Shown: positions 22,827 to 32,909, counted from the stretch's first letter. The stretch is DNA of 44,008 nucleotides from Hyphomicrobiales bacterium (GCA_900468065.1 UBTA01000069.1:1-44008); one strand, 5' to 3'. The notes: generated by a model from the letters alone, not told the origin. Program-made: numbers and translations.

Positions 22827-25517
22827 GTGTCCAAATCCCTAGACAGTTTCAATTGTCGGTCGACGCTCTCGGTCAATGGCGTAGACTATGTCTATTACAG
22901 CCTGCCGAAGGCGGAAGAAAACGGCCTCGCCGGCGTTTCAAAGCTCCCCTATTCGATGAAGGTTCTGCTTGAGAACCTCTTGCGCTTCGAAGACGGCCGA
23001 ACGGTCACCAAGGAGAATATCCTGGCCGTTGCCGAGTGGCTGAACAACAAGGGCCGCGAAGAAAACGAAATCGCCTACCGCCCGGCCCGCGTGCTGATGC
23101 AGGACTTCACCGGCGTTCCCGCCGTCGTCGATCTGGCCGCGATGCGCGACGCCATGGTCTCGCTCGGTGGCGATCCGGAAAAGATCAACCCGCTGGTTCC
23201 CGTCGACCTCGTCATCGACCACTCGGTCATTGTCGACGAATTCGGTACGCCAACGGCTTTTGCCCGCAACGTCGAACTCGAATACGAGCGCAACGGCGAG
23301 CGCTACCGCTTCCTGAAATGGGGCCAGCAGGCCTTCAAGAATTTTCGCGTTGTCCCGCCCGGTACAGGCATCTGTCACCAGGTCAACCTCGAATATCTCG
23401 GCCAGACCGTCTGGACCAAGGAAGAGGACGGCGAGATCATCGCCTATCCGGATACCTGCGTCGGCACCGACAGCCACACGACCATGATCAATGGTCTGGG
23501 CGTTCTCGGCTGGGGCGTTGGCGGTATCGAGGCGGAAGCAGCCATGCTCGGCCAGCCCGTTTCCATGCTCCTGCCTGAAGTCATCGGCTTCAAGCTGACC
23601 GGCAAGCTCAAGGAAGGCGTTACCGCGACCGACCTCGTGCTGATGGTCGTGCAGATGCTGCGCAAGAAGGGCGTCGTGTCCAAGTTCGTCGAATTCTTCG
23701 GTTCCGGCCTCGACAACATGACGCTGGCCGACCGCGCGACGATCGGCAACATGGGTCCGGAATACGGCGCGACCTGCGGCTTCTTCCCGGTCGATTCCGA
23801 AACCATCAACTACCTCACCATGTCCGGCCGCGAAGAACAGCGCATCGCGCTGGTCGAAGCCTATTCGAAGGCTCAAGGCATGTGGCGTGACAATGACGGC
23901 GCCGACCTCGTCTTCACCGATACGCTCGAACTCGACCTCGGTCAGGTCGTCCCGGCCATGGCCGGCCCGAAGCGTCCGGAAGGCCGCATCCCCCTCGAAA
24001 ACATCGCGACCGGTTTCGCCGGGTCGCTCGAAGGCGAATACAAGAAGCCGGGCCAGCTCGGCATGCGCTATGCCGTAGAAGGCACGGACTATGATATCGG
24101 TCACGGTGACGTGGCGATTGCCGCCATCACATCCTGCACCAACACATCCAACCCTTCAGTTCTGATCGCTGCTGGCCTGCTCGCCCGCAACGCCGTCGCC
24201 AAGGGTCTGAAGACAGCCCCCTGGGTCAAGACCTCGCTTGCACCTGGAAGCCAGGTCGTCGGCGAATACCTGTCGAGATCCGGCCTGCAGGATTCGCTGG
24301 ATGCGCTGGGCTTCAACCTCGTCGGCTTCGGCTGCACGACCTGCATCGGCAATTCCGGCCCGCTGCCGGCGCCGATCTCGAAGACGATCAACGAGAAGGG
24401 CCTGATCATGTCCGGCGTTCTCTCGGGCAACCGCAACTTCGAAGGCCGTATCTCGCCGGACGTTCAGGCGAACTACCTCGCCTCGCCGCCGCTGGTCGTC
24501 GCCTACGCACTCGCCGGTACGGTCCAGAAGGACCTGACCACCGAGCCGCTCGGCATCGGCAGCGATGGACAGCCGGTGTTCCTCAAGGACATCTGGCCGA
24601 CATCGCAGGAAATCCAGGAATACATCCTGAAATACGTCACCCGCGCACTCTACGCATCGAAATATGCCGACGTGTTCAAGGGCGACGCCAACTGGCAGGC
24701 CGTTCAGATTCCGGAAGGCCAGACCTACGCCTGGGACGACAACTCGACCTATGTCCAGAACCCGCCCTACTTCGTCGGCATGGGCAAGACCGGTTCGGGC
24801 ATCTCCGACATCAAGGGCGCCCGCGTTCTTGGCCTGTTCGGCGACAAGATCACCACCGACCACATCTCGCCTGCCGGCTCGATCAAGGCAGCATCGCCTG
24901 CCGGTGCCTACCTGATCAACCACGGCGTCGGCGTTGCCGACTTCAACCAGTACGGCACGCGCCGCGGCAACCATGAAGTGATGATGCGCGGCACGTTTGC
25001 CAATATCCGCATCCGCAACCACATGATGGGCCCGAACGGCAAGGAAGGCGGCTACACGATCCACTATCCTTCGAAGGAAGAGATGTCGATCTACGACGCC
25101 GCCATGCAGTACAAGGCCGAGGGCGTACCGCTGGTCATCTTCGCCGGTGTCGAATACGGCAACGGTTCGTCGCGTGACTGGGCTGCCAAGGGCACCAACC
25201 TGCTTGGCGTCAAGGCCGTGATCGCCCAGTCCTTCGAGCGTATCCACCGCTCCAACCTCGTCGGCATGGGCATCGTGCCCTTCGTCTTCGAGGAAGGCAC
25301 GACCTGGGAATCGCTCGGCCTGAAGGGCGACGAGAGCGTCACGATCGACGGTCTCGCCAATGTCCAGCCGCGTGAAAAGCGCGTCGCCAGGATCACCTAT
25401 GCCGATGGCACGGTGAAGGACGTATCCCTGATCTGCCGCATCGATACACTCGATGAGGTCACCTACATGAACAATGGCGGCATCCTGCAGACTGTTCTGC
25501 GCGACCTCGCTGCCTGA
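22827..25517 (+). CDS. acnA: Aconitate hydratase A
   Basis: Aconitase isomerises citrate to isocitrate in the TCA cycle. The 896-residue protein carries the [4Fe-4S] ligands C437 (TSCTNTSN), C503 and C506 (GCTTCIGN), matching the spacing in E. coli AcnA. The swivel domain has [15 protein letters not shown] near its C terminus. GTG 22827 gives the conserved [13 protein letters not shown] start; the in-frame ATG at 22710 would add 39 residues of non-conserved sequence. A textbook terminator follows. The neighbour set acnA/ccm is common in Rhizobiaceae. Confidence 0.98.
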   Translation: MSKSLDSFNCRSTLSVNGVDYVYYSLPKAEENGLAGVSKLPYSMKVLLENLLRFEDGRTVTKENILAVAEWLNNKGREENEIAYRPARVLMQDFTGVPAVVDLAAMRDAMVSLGGDPEKINPLVPVDLVIDHSVIVDEFGTPTAFARNVELEYERNGERYRFLKWGQQAFKNFRVVPPGTGICHQVNLEYLGQTVWTKEEDGEIIAYPDTCVGTDSHTTMINGLGVLGWGVGGIEAEAAMLGQPVSMLLPEVIGFKLTGKLKEGVTATDLVLMVVQMLRKKGVVSKFVEFFGSGLDNMTLADRATIGNMGPEYGATCGFFPVDSETINYLTMSGREEQRIALVEAYSKAQGMWRDNDGADLVFTDTLELDLGQVVPAMAGPKRPEGRIPLENIATGFAGSLEGEYKKPGQLGMRYAVEGTDYDIGHGDVAIAAITSCTNTSNPSVLIAAGLLARNAVAKGLKTAPWVKTSLAPGSQVVGEYLSRSGLQDSLDALGFNLVGFGCTTCIGNSGPLPAPISKTINEKGLIMSGVLSGNRNFEGRISPDVQANYLASPPLVVAYALAGTVQKDLTTEPLGIGSDGQPVFLKDIWPTSQEIQEYILKYVTRALYASKYADVFKGDANWQAVQIPEGQTYAWDDNSTYVQNPPYFVGMGKTGSGISDIKGARVLGLFGDKITTDHISPAGSIKAASPAGAYLINHGVGVADFNQYGTRRGNHEVMMRGTFANIRIRNHMMGPNGKEGGYTIHYPSKEEMSIYDAAMQYKAEGVPLVIFAGVEYGNGSSRDWAAKGTNLLGVKAVIAQSFERIHRSNLVGMGIVPFVFEEGTTWESLGLKGDESVTIDGLANVQPREKRVARITYADGTVKDVSLICRIDTLDEVTYMNNGGILQTVLRDLAA

Positions 25518-25543
25518 TGCATCCTTGATGCTGACATGAACGA

Positions 25544-25574
25544 AGCCGGGGCTTTCACGAGCCCCGGCTTTTTT
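25544..25574 (+). terminator. Intrinsic terminator of acnA
   Basis: AGCCGGGGCT (25544-25553) pairs perfectly with AGCCCCGGCT (25560-25569) around TTCACG, and a run of six T follows. Confidence 0.92.
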
Positions 25575-25709
25575 GTGATCGCCAGAGGACCGAGCCTCAC
25601 TCCAACGTGATTTTCCGTTGAAAGGGGAGCAGCGTATGAAGGACGCAGATAAACGCTGTACACCTGTACAACACCGTTGAAATGCCACGCCCTTGAAATG
25701 GAAGTCCCG

Positions 25710-26468
25710 ATGTCTGGATCAAGCACCGTTCGCCGCATCATGCTCGCCTGTGGCCTTGGCCTCATGGCGATGCCGGCTGTGGCCGAAGATGCGGTGCAGC
25801 CGGCAGGCGTCGTGGAACTGTTCACCAGCCAGGGCTGTTCGTCCTGCCCGCCGGCGGACGCTGCCTTGAAGACGCTGATCGACGACGGCAAGGTCGTGGC
25901 GCTCTCCTACCACGTCGATTATTGGAACTATCTCGGCTGGGCCGATACGCTGGCCTCCAAAGACAATACTGCCCGGCAATATGCCTACGCGAAAATGTTC
26001 GGCCGCAGCGGCGTTTATACGCCACAGGCGGTGCTCAACGGCCGCGACCATATCAATGGCGCTGATCTCGACGGGATCAACAATCGCCTTTCGGCGATGA
26101 ATTCGGCGGGAAAGGGGCTTGCTGTTCCGGTCTCCGCCAGCGTCAGCAAGGACGAGATCGACATCAAGATAGGGGGCGGCAACGGCAAGGCGAATGTCGT
26201 CGTGGTCTATTTCAATCGTGAGCAGCTCGTCGACGTCAAAAAGGGTGAGAACAGCGGCAAGAAGATTTCCTATTGGCACTCCGTCCGCGACATCCAGACA
26301 ATCGGCATGTGGGACGGCAAGCCTGCCAGTTTCGTCCTGCCCGCCTCCATCCTCAACGAGGGAGAAAACGGGGGCTGCGCCGTGCTCCTGCAGAAGATGA
26401 AGGACAGCGAAACACCCGGCGCCATCGTCGGCGCGACAACCGTCATGGCGGATAACACCGCCAACTGA
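25710..26468 (+). CDS. DUF1223 family secreted thioredoxin-like protein
   Basis: The 252-residue protein has a signal peptide (about 1-25, ending AVA) and the DUF1223 core starting VVELFTSQGCSSCPPADA, with C43 and C46 as a CxxC pair in a thioredoxin-like fold. HVDYWNYLGWAD and YTPQAVLNGRDHINGAD are further family blocks. A periplasmic redox role is plausible but not established. ATG 25710 has GGAAG upstream; ATG 25698 is an alternative. It follows the acnA terminator, as in related genomes. Confidence 0.88.
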   Translation: MSGSSTVRRIMLACGLGLMAMPAVAEDAVQPAGVVELFTSQGCSSCPPADAALKTLIDDGKVVALSYHVDYWNYLGWADTLASKDNTARQYAYAKMFGRSGVYTPQAVLNGRDHINGADLDGINNRLSAMNSAGKGLAVPVSASVSKDEIDIKIGGGNGKANVVVVYFNREQLVDVKKGENSGKKISYWHSVRDIQTIGMWDGKPASFVLPASILNEGENGGCAVLLQKMKDSETPGAIVGATTVMADNTAN

Positions 26469-26857
26469 CGAATAGTCTGGTTCGGCCCGGCAGCATCGAG
26501 GGGCTGGGGCTGAGGGTTCGAAGATGCCGGACCGAACCGGCCATATTTCGCAGGCGCAGACTGCACCCGCTCGACATGGCGTCCGGAGCAACCGCGCCCG
26601 AAGGGCGCTTTGGCTAGCCGCTCCATTGCTGCACCCGCTCGAGACAGAAAATCCCAAACAAACATGCAGGCAGACACTCGGAAGGACTCCCTTGTGCCAG
26701 CGAGCGCGAGTTTCCTTGTCAAATGGGGCGTCGGTTTGTTTGAAATGCGGCAGGGTGAAAAAAGTCTTCCCCTATTTCGGCCGGCCTTGCTGCTTGCATT
26801 TCAGCCAAGCTCAGGCAAACTGTAACCGTCCTGTCACAATATAAGGCCGGAGTACCG
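26469..26857. other. Intergenic region before the DUF2794 gene
   Basis: In these 389 bp I see no gene with support. A 106-codon open frame at 26524-26844 has no Shine-Dalgarno and an unnatural composition. No terminator is evident for the upstream gene. The last 60 bp are more AT-rich and probably contain the promoter of the DUF2794 gene. Confidence 0.4.
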
Positions 26858-27265
26858 ATGACTGATCAGCCGGATTTGCCGCAAGGCGAGACCCGTTCCG
26901 AAAGGCAGAAATCGTCCGATGTGGTTGTTAACCTGCACGAATATCGCAGCAGCAACCAGGACCAACTCCCCATCACCTTCCATCGCCGCGAGCTCGATCT
27001 GATCCTCAGGATCTACGGCCGTATGGTGGGCGAAGGTGAGTGGCGCGACTATGCGATGGACCATCTGCGCGACAAGGCCGTCTTCTCGGTTTTCAAGCGG
27101 TCGGGTGAAATGCCGTTGTTCCGGATCGAAAAAAACCCGAAACTGTCAGCCAAGCAAGGTGCTTTCAGCGTCGTCAATACCCACGGCATGATCCTCAAGC
27201 GCGGTCACGACCTGCAGCAGGTCCTCAAGGTCTTCGACAAAATTCTGAAGGTCATCAAGACCTGA
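26858..27265 (+). CDS. DUF2794 domain protein
   Basis: The 135-residue protein has a short variable N terminus, then the alphaproteobacterial DUF2794 block: FHRRELDLILRIYGRMV (about 41-57), VFSVFKRSGEMPLFRIEKNPKL and GMILKRGHDLQQVLKVFDK. Function is unknown; it is small, soluble and basic. Its stop codon is separated by 1 bp from the stop of the convergent acetyltransferase gene. Confidence 0.88.
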   Translation: MTDQPDLPQGETRSERQKSSDVVVNLHEYRSSNQDQLPITFHRRELDLILRIYGRMVGEGEWRDYAMDHLRDKAVFSVFKRSGEMPLFRIEKNPKLSAKQGAFSVVNTHGMILKRGHDLQQVLKVFDKILKVIKT

Positions 27266-27266
27266 A

Positions 27267-27824
27267 TCAGCTGCGATAGAGCGTATCGGGGTAGACGCCC
27301 GGTTCCGGATCGGTAGTCAGGCCCTCGCCGAGCGGCAATTGCATGATGATCGTATCGAGCCAGCGGCCGTGCTTGAAACCCGTGCCTTTCATCAGCCCGC
27401 CATGCTCGAAACCGGCCGCACGATGGACGGCGACGGAGGCCGGATGCGCACCGCCGATGACGGCGACCATCTGGCGGAAGCCCAGCCCCGTGCAGAGCCG
27501 GATCAGCTCGGCAAGCAGCGCCTTGCCCACACCACGCCCTCGTGCTTCAGGCGCCAGATAGATCGAATCCTCGACCAGGAACCGATAGGCCGTGCGGGTG
27601 CGGAATGCCGAGGCATAGGCGTAGCCCAGGAGGATGCCGTCCGCATCGACCGCAGCGATATAGGGGTAGCCGTTGCCGGTGATCACAGAAAAGCGCGCGG
27701 CCATTTCGGCTTCATCCGGCGCCGTCATCTCATAGGAGGCGACGCCGTTCAGCACGGAGTCCTGATAGATCCCGGTGATGGCCGGGATGTCGGATAGGGT
27801 CGCATCGCGCAGGAGAAAGGACAT
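27267..27824 (-). CDS. GNAT N-acetyltransferase, phosphinothricin acetyltransferase-like
   Basis: The 185-residue protein has the GNAT fold with the acetyl-CoA loop APEARGRGVGKALL (about 94-107). The N-terminal RDATLSDIPAITGIYQDSVLNGVASYE is typical of the Pat/MnaT family, which acetylates methionine derivatives or phosphinothricin-like amino acids. ATG 27824 (AGG upstream) is preferred; in-frame ATGs at 27863 and 27878 would add 13 or 18 residues. It is convergent with DUF2794, 1 bp apart. Confidence 0.88.
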   Translation of the reverse strand: MSFLLRDATLSDIPAITGIYQDSVLNGVASYEMTAPDEAEMAARFSVITGNGYPYIAAVDADGILLGYAYASAFRTRTAYRFLVEDSIYLAPEARGRGVGKALLAELIRLCTGLGFRQMVAVIGGAHPASVAVHRAAGFEHGGLMKGTGFKHGRWLDTIIMQLPLGEGLTTDPEPGVYPDTLYRS

Positions 27825-27911
27825 GGGCAGACCTGTCTGGAAGAGTGTTCCCTCGTCTGCCATATCGCATTCGGCCATTCAAGCGCGCAGTCTTGCCAAA
27901 ATGCAGGCAAC

Positions 27912-27937
27912 AAAAAAGGCGGCCGAAGCCGCCTTTT
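27912..27937 (-). terminator. Intrinsic terminator of the BAX-inhibitor-1 gene
   Basis: GGCGGC (27918-27923) pairs with GCCGCC (27928-27933) around a CGAA tetraloop, with an A-run on the left and a T-run on the right. On the minus strand it ends in six T, 20 bp past the stop codon. Confidence 0.85.
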
Positions 27938-27957
27938 CAGAAGTACCGAGTTCTGGA

Positions 27958-28701
27958 TTAGTTGCGGTTTCCGAGGAAACGCAGCATGAACAGGAACAGG
28001 TTGATGAAGTCGAGGTACAGCGTCAGGGCGCCCATGATAGCCTTGCGGCCAGCAGCATCTTCACTGTCTGCTTCGAAGTACATTTCCTTGATCTTCTGGG
28101 TATCGTAGGCGGTGAGGCCTGCGAAGATCAGAACACCGATAGCCGAGATCGCAAAGTTCAGCGCCGAGGAGGCGAGGAAAATATTGACGATCGAGGCGAT
28201 GATCAGGCCGAACAGGCCCATCATCAGGAACGAACCCATGCCGGACAGGCTACGCTTGGTGGTGTAGCCGTAGAGCGACAGGGCGCCGAACGAAGCGGCC
28301 GTGATGAAGAACGTCTGGGTGATGCTCTGGCCGGTGTAGATCAGGAAGATCGACGACAGCGAGAGACCCATCAGACCGGCATAGACCCAGAAGGTCGCCC
28401 GCGCGGCCGACACGCTCATCGAGTTGATGCGGAAGCTCATGTAGAACACCAGAGCCAGCGGTGCGAGCATGACGACCCACTTCAGCGGGCTCACATAGAT
28501 CGCCTGGCCGAACGCTGTCAGTTGCCCGTCCGCAAACGCGAACTGGAAAGCAGCATAGGCGGCGATACCGGTGATTGCCAGACCGAGAGCCATCAGGTTG
28601 TACACCTTGAGCATATAGGTGCGCAGACCTTCGTCGATTACGGCCCCCGCCTGTGCGCCGGCAGGCGACATTCGGGTTTGGTAGTTTCTAAGATCAGCCA
28701 T
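27958..28701 (-). CDS. BAX inhibitor-1/YccA family membrane protein (YbhL-like)
   Basis: The 247-residue protein has seven hydrophobic segments and the family signatures SLSSIFLIYTG and AYDTQKIKEMYFE, the latter near the C terminus where Asp residues form the pH-sensitive di-aspartyl site. The family includes Ca2+-leak channels of the TMBIM group; a role in membrane homeostasis is inferred. ATG 28701 follows GAGGAAAC. A structured element lies directly upstream (28723-28783). Confidence 0.93.
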   Translation of the reverse strand: MADLRNYQTRMSPAGAQAGAVIDEGLRTYMLKVYNLMALGLAITGIAAYAAFQFAFADGQLTAFGQAIYVSPLKWVVMLAPLALVFYMSFRINSMSVSAARATFWVYAGLMGLSLSSIFLIYTGQSITQTFFITAASFGALSLYGYTTKRSLSGMGSFLMMGLFGLIIASIVNIFLASSALNFAISAIGVLIFAGLTAYDTQKIKEMYFEADSEDAAGRKAIMGALTLYLDFINLFLFMLRFLGNRN

Positions 28702-28722
28702 TGTTTCCTCTTTAAAAGCCCC

Positions 28723-28783
28723 GGTTAAGTTTACGGTGTCGGGCGGTAAAGGCGCATCCTTGAAAGGTGCCAGCCACTTAACC
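28723..28783 (-). ncRNA. Candidate ybhL leader RNA element
   Basis: On the minus strand, GGTTAAGT (complement of 28776-28783) pairs perfectly with ACTTAACC (complement of 28723-28730). Inside it is a second hairpin GCACCTT/AAGG-A-TGC. The element ends 21 bp before the ATG of the BAX-inhibitor-1 gene. A conserved alphaproteobacterial RNA motif called ybhL is known at this position; I assign it by location and structure, not by a covariance search. Confidence 0.5.
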
Positions 28784-28850
28784 CAGGCGCCGCTGCGGGG
28801 CTCCAGCATGCCTGTAGCGAATATGATGTCGAAATATGACTTACACAAGA

Positions 28851-28898
28851 CCGAAAGCCCTGAGAATCAGCCGAAAAGCGGATTCTCAGGGCTTTCGG
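28851..28898. terminator. 18-bp perfect hairpin after the YbbP-like gene
   Basis: The arms 28851-28868 and 28881-28898 are perfectly complementary over 18 bp (CCGAAAGCCC…/…GGGCTTTCGG), with a 12-nt loop that itself contains a CCGAAAAGCG segment. It lies 28 bp beyond the permease stop codon and upstream of the ybhL leader. No strong T-run follows on either strand. Confidence 0.6.
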
Positions 28899-28926
28899 GG
28901 GTTAGCGTTAACGGTTAACTGGGCGC

Positions 28927-31473
28927 TCAGAGCTCGCGCAGGACGGGTGCAGCCTTCTGCCCGAGCACCCGCCAGGTGCCCGCCAGGCCGAAACCGACCG
29001 TGACGATCAGTGCGACAGCCATGGTGATCAGCGCCACATCCGGCAGGAAGGACGACGGCAAGCTCATGATTTTGCTGACAACGAACCATGCTGCAACCCC
29101 GCCGGCAAACAGCGCGAAGATCGCCGTGGATAGTCCGAGGATGGCATATTCGTAGCAGAAGGCGCGGATCAGCGTCGAGCGCGTGGCGCCCAGCGTCTTC
29201 AAAACCACGGCATCATGGGTGCGTGCCCGGTTGCCGGCCGCAAGCGCGCCGGCAAGCACCAGGATCGATGCAACCAGCGCCACGGCAGCGGCGGCACGGA
29301 TGGCTGTCGCCAGCTGGCCGACCAGCACGTTGATGATGTCGAGCGCGTCCTTGACCCGCACGCTGGTGATCGTCGGATAGGCGTTGGTGACGGCCTTGAG
29401 AGTGGCTGCCTCCTCCTGCGCCGTCGCACCCGGATCGATCACGGTGGCCAGCCAGGCATGCGGCGCGCCGGCAAAGGTGTTGGGCGAGAACACCATGACG
29501 AAATTGATCGACAGGGATTCCCACTCGACCTTGCGGAAATTGGCGATCCGGGCGGTGAGATTGCGGCCAAGCACGTTGACGGTGACGGTATCGCCGATCT
29601 TCAGGCCGAGTTCACCGGCCTCCTCGGAGGAAAACGACACCAGCGGCTCGCCGGTATAATCCGATGCCCACCAGTCGCCCTCGGTCAGTATCGAATTCTC
29701 GGGCCTGTTCTTGGCATAGGTGACGCCCCGGTCACCACGCAGGACCCATTGACCGGCAGGCGGCACGTTCATCTTGGTCACGTCCTGGCCATTGAAAGCG
29801 AGGATACGGCCGCGTAGCATCGGCACTTCGATGACCTTGCCCTCCGGCAGGCTTGTCTGCAGCAGGGAGCGGAAACCCTCGACCTCGGCGCTCTGGATAT
29901 CGACGAAGAAGAAATTCGGCGCCCGTTCCGGCAGGTTGCCGGTCAGCTCGCGGCGCAGGTTGCCGTCGATCAGCGCTAAGGTCACCAGAAGCGCCAGCCC
30001 AAGGCCGAGCGACAGGACCACCGAGGGCGTCAGCGCGCCAGGGCGATGGATATTACCGATGGCAAGCCTGAGGGCCGGCGAGCTGACGCGCGGCGCCCGG
30101 CGGGCAAGCATGGCGACCAGGATAGCGACACCGCGCAGCACCACGAACGAAAAGGCGATGGCACCGAGGAAGGTCAGCGAAATCGTCCGGTCATAGGCCG
30201 TGAAGATCGCAAGGCCTGCCAGAGCCCCGAGGCAAAGGGCGGCGGCCACCAGATAAGGCCAGGACGGCAGACGCGCCCGCTCGAACCCCTGCTCGCGAAA
30301 CAGCGCGGTTGCCGGCACTTCGCGCGCATGACCGAGCGGCAGGATGGCAAAGGCAAGCGATGTCAAAAGTCCGAACACGGCGGCAAGGCCAAGAGCACCC
30401 GGATAAAGCTGGAATGCGGTTGAGACCGGCAGCACACCGGCCAGGAATTGCGCCGCAATAAACGGAATGAGCGCGCCGAGCACAAGGCCGATGCCGATGC
30501 CGATAAAGGCAATCAGCAGGATCTGGATGAGATAGATGATGGTGACCATCGAAGCCGGCGCGCCGACACATTTGAACGTGGCGATGACGCCGCGCTTGGA
30601 ATCGAGATAGGAACGCACCGCATTGGCAACCCCGACGCCACCGACGATCAGCGCTGTCAGCCCGACGAGGGTGAGGAACTGCGAAAAGCGGGTAATATTC
30701 GCCGTCAGCGCCGGGGCAGCGTTCTGGCTGGTGCGGACGGACCATCCGGCCTGCGGGAACTTTTCCTCCGCCTGCCTGCGCAAGGCCGGCACGCTGGTGC
30801 TATCAGCGACCTTCACCTTGTAGGTATGCTCGACGAGGCTTCCTGTCTGCACGAGACCGGAGGCATCAAGCGCCTGCTTGGAAATCAGCAGGCGCGGCGC
30901 AAACCCGAAACCGTCCGACAGGGCATCCGGTTCGCGCACGATGGTGCCGGCGACGCGAATGCGGGCGGTCCCGAGCAGGATTTCATCGCCCGTCTTGATG
31001 CCGAGACGCTCCAGCAGAAGCGGCGCGGCCAGCGCGTCGTAAACGCCGCTGTTTTCGGTGAGCGCATCACCAACCGGTGCCGCCGGTTCGCTTTCGAACG
31101 TGCCGTAGAGCGGATAGGCACTATCAACGGCTTTCAGCTCGACCAGCGCCTGGTTGGAGCCATCCGGCAGCCGGGCCATCGAGCGCAGGCCCGACGAGAC
31201 AGAGACCGAGCCAAGGCTGTCGATGAACGTTTTTTCCTCGTCGCTTGCGACGCGGTTGTTGAGTTCGAAGCGGATATCGCCCGCCAAAAGCTCGCGGCCC
31301 TGGCTGGCGATCGAGCCGGTGATTGACTGCGACAATGAATTGACCCCGGCGATCGCTGCCGTTCCCAATGCAACGCAGGCAAGGAAGATATAGAACCCCC
31401 GCAAGCCGCCGCGCATTTCCCGCAACGCAAGGCGGAAAGCCAGCCCAAGACGGAAACCGCCGGAGGCCCTCAT
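28927..31473 (-). CDS. ABC transporter permease, YbbP/FtsX-MacB type
   Basis: The 848-residue protein has an N-terminal helix after a basic start (FRLALREMRGGLRGF), a large periplasmic domain, a cluster of hydrophobic segments (about 260-480), a second periplasmic domain and a final set of helices (from about 720). That is two FtsX-like permease units, as in YbbP (COG3127). Its start overlaps the stop of the ATPase gene by 4 bp. With YbbA and the divergent TesA-like esterase it reproduces the ybbAP–tesA neighbourhood of enterobacteria. A role in moving or extracting lipid-like substrates is inferred. Confidence 0.92.
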   Translation of the reverse strand: MRASGGFRLGLAFRLALREMRGGLRGFYIFLACVALGTAAIAGVNSLSQSITGSIASQGRELLAGDIRFELNNRVASDEEKTFIDSLGSVSVSSGLRSMARLPDGSNQALVELKAVDSAYPLYGTFESEPAAPVGDALTENSGVYDALAAPLLLERLGIKTGDEILLGTARIRVAGTIVREPDALSDGFGFAPRLLISKQALDASGLVQTGSLVEHTYKVKVADSTSVPALRRQAEEKFPQAGWSVRTSQNAAPALTANITRFSQFLTLVGLTALIVGGVGVANAVRSYLDSKRGVIATFKCVGAPASMVTIIYLIQILLIAFIGIGIGLVLGALIPFIAAQFLAGVLPVSTAFQLYPGALGLAAVFGLLTSLAFAILPLGHAREVPATALFREQGFERARLPSWPYLVAAALCLGALAGLAIFTAYDRTISLTFLGAIAFSFVVLRGVAILVAMLARRAPRVSSPALRLAIGNIHRPGALTPSVVLSLGLGLALLVTLALIDGNLRRELTGNLPERAPNFFFVDIQSAEVEGFRSLLQTSLPEGKVIEVPMLRGRILAFNGQDVTKMNVPPAGQWVLRGDRGVTYAKNRPENSILTEGDWWASDYTGEPLVSFSSEEAGELGLKIGDTVTVNVLGRNLTARIANFRKVEWESLSINFVMVFSPNTFAGAPHAWLATVIDPGATAQEEAATLKAVTNAYPTITSVRVKDALDIINVLVGQLATAIRAAAAVALVASILVLAGALAAGNRARTHDAVVLKTLGATRSTLIRAFCYEYAILGLSTAIFALFAGGVAAWFVVSKIMSLPSSFLPDVALITMAVALIVTVGFGLAGTWRVLGQKAAPVLREL

Positions 31474-32183
31474 GCGGACGCGACCTTGGATATCGAAGCG
31501 GAAACCGGCTGCTCATGACCGGAGCCGGACACGATCTCGCCGGAACGGACCCGGACCTGGCGTGAGCAGCGGGCGGCAAGCGACGTGTCATGGGTGACCA
31601 GAACCAGCGTCATGTCGCGCTCGGCCTGCTTGGAGAAAATCAGATCGGCCACCTGCTTGCCGGTTTCGGCATCGAGATTGCCGGTCGGCTCATCGGCGAT
31701 CAGAAGTTTTGGCGATGGTGCAAGCGCCCGGGCAATGGCGACGCGCTGCTGCTCGCCACCCGACAACTGGCCAGGATAATGCGACAGCCGCTCGCCAAGG
31801 CCGACGGAGATCAGCTCCTGCCGGGCGATCTCGAACGCGTCGCGGACATTGGCAAGCTCGAGCGGCACGGCGACGTTTTCCAGCGCCGTCATGTTGGGAA
31901 TCAGATGGAACGACTGGAAGACGATGCCGATATTGCGGCCACGAAACTCCGCCACCCTGTCTTCGCTCAAACCGTGCAAGGGCGTGCCGTCGATGACGAT
32001 CTCGCCGCTATCGAGACGCTCCAGCCCGGCCAGAACCATTAGGAGGGTGGACTTTCCGGACCCGGATGGACCAACGATGCCAACCGATTCACCCGCATCG
32101 ATGACGAGATTCATACCCTTGAGCACATGAACGGACGCAGCGGCCTGGCCGAGGGTCAGATCCGCATTTTTCAGGTCGATCAT
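31470..32183 (-). CDS. ABC transporter ATP-binding protein, YbbA/LolD type
   Basis: The 237 residues contain Walker A GPSGSGKST (38-46), FQSFHLIPNMTALENV, the signature LSGGEQQRVAIARAL and Walker B LLIADEPTGNLD, with the LolD/MacB-type Q-loop. ATG 32183 gives the start MIDLKNADL. A TTG 12 bp upstream lies nearer an AGGA and is a real alternative. It overlaps the permease start by 4 bp (ATGA) and is divergent from the esterase gene. Confidence 0.94.
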   Translation of the reverse strand: MIDLKNADLTLGQAAASVHVLKGMNLVIDAGESVGIVGPSGSGKSTLLMVLAGLERLDSGEIVIDGTPLHGLSEDRVAEFRGRNIGIVFQSFHLIPNMTALENVAVPLELANVRDAFEIARQELISVGLGERLSHYPGQLSGGEQQRVAIARALAPSPKLLIADEPTGNLDAETGKQVADLIFSKQAERDMTLVLVTHDTSLAARCSRQVRVRSGEIVSGSGHEQPVSASISKVASA

Positions 32184-32267
32184 GGTTTTTGCCAAGGGAA
32201 ACTGTCCTATATGTACGATATGAAGATTGCCGGAGCGGCTGAGTTTTACCGATTTAAGGGCGCAACG

Positions 32268-32909
32268 ATGCGAATAAAAGGTTTCTGTACATTTTTGTTG
32301 GCGATCACGGCGATTGTGATCACGCCCATGATCAGCCGCGCCGCGCCGATCAGCCTCGTCGGCTTCGGCGATAGCCTGATGGCCGGCTACCAGCTGCCGG
32401 CCGAAGACGCCTTCCCCGCCCGGCTGGAAAAGGCCCTGCGCGAAAAGGGCCATGACGTGACAATCAGCAATGCCGGCGTCTCCGGTGACACGACCTCCGG
32501 CGGTCTGGCACGGATCGACTGGTCGGTACCGGATGGCACCAAAGGCGTCATTCTCGAACTCGGCGCCAACGATGCCCTGCGTGGCATCGCGCCCGAGGAG
32601 AGCCGCAAGAACCTTGTCGCCATGATCGAGAAGTTGAAATCACGCGGCATCGCCGTGCTTCTGGTTGGGATGATGGCGCCGCCAAACATGGGCGCCGACT
32701 ATGCCGCCCGGTTCAATCCGGTCTATCCGGAACTGGCCAAGACATATGGGCTGGAACTCTATCCATTCTTCCTCGATGGCGTGGTCGGGGATGCCAAGCT
32801 GAAGATCGAGGACGGCATGCACCCCAACGGCGATGGGATCGGCGTCATGGTCGAGCGTTTCCTGCCGTCAGCAGAACGTTTCCTTCAATCACTGGCAACC
32901 GGGGGCTGA
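32268..32909 (+). CDS. tesA: SGNH/GDSL arylesterase, TesA-like
   Basis: The 213-residue protein has a signal peptide (about 1-25, ending SRA) and the four SGNH blocks: GFGDSLMAGY with S36, GVSGDTTSG with G73, GANDALRG with N101 and DGMHPN with D182 and H185. This matches periplasmic TesA (thioesterase I/lysophospholipase L1/protease I), which hydrolyses acyl-CoA and lysophospholipids. ATG 32268 follows AAGGG; the in-frame upstream starts lack a signal peptide. The adjacent divergent YbbAP pair supports a lipid role. Confidence 0.93.
   Translation: MRIKGFCTFLLAITAIVITPMISRAAPISLVGFGDSLMAGYQLPAEDAFPARLEKALREKGHDVTISNAGVSGDTTSGGLARIDWSVPDGTKGVILELGANDALRGIAPEESRKNLVAMIEKLKSRGIAVLLVGMMAPPNMGADYAARFNPVYPELAKTYGLELYPFFLDGVVGDAKLKIEDGMHPNGDGIGVMVERFLPSAERFLQSLATGG

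Noticed and set aside
24156..25688. 510-codon minus-strand open frame across acnA
   Set aside because: It is antisense to a clearly conserved aconitase and has no family resemblance.
26524..26844. 106-codon open frame before the DUF2794 gene
   Set aside because: No Shine-Dalgarno, unusual Arg/Cys-rich composition and no family resemblance.
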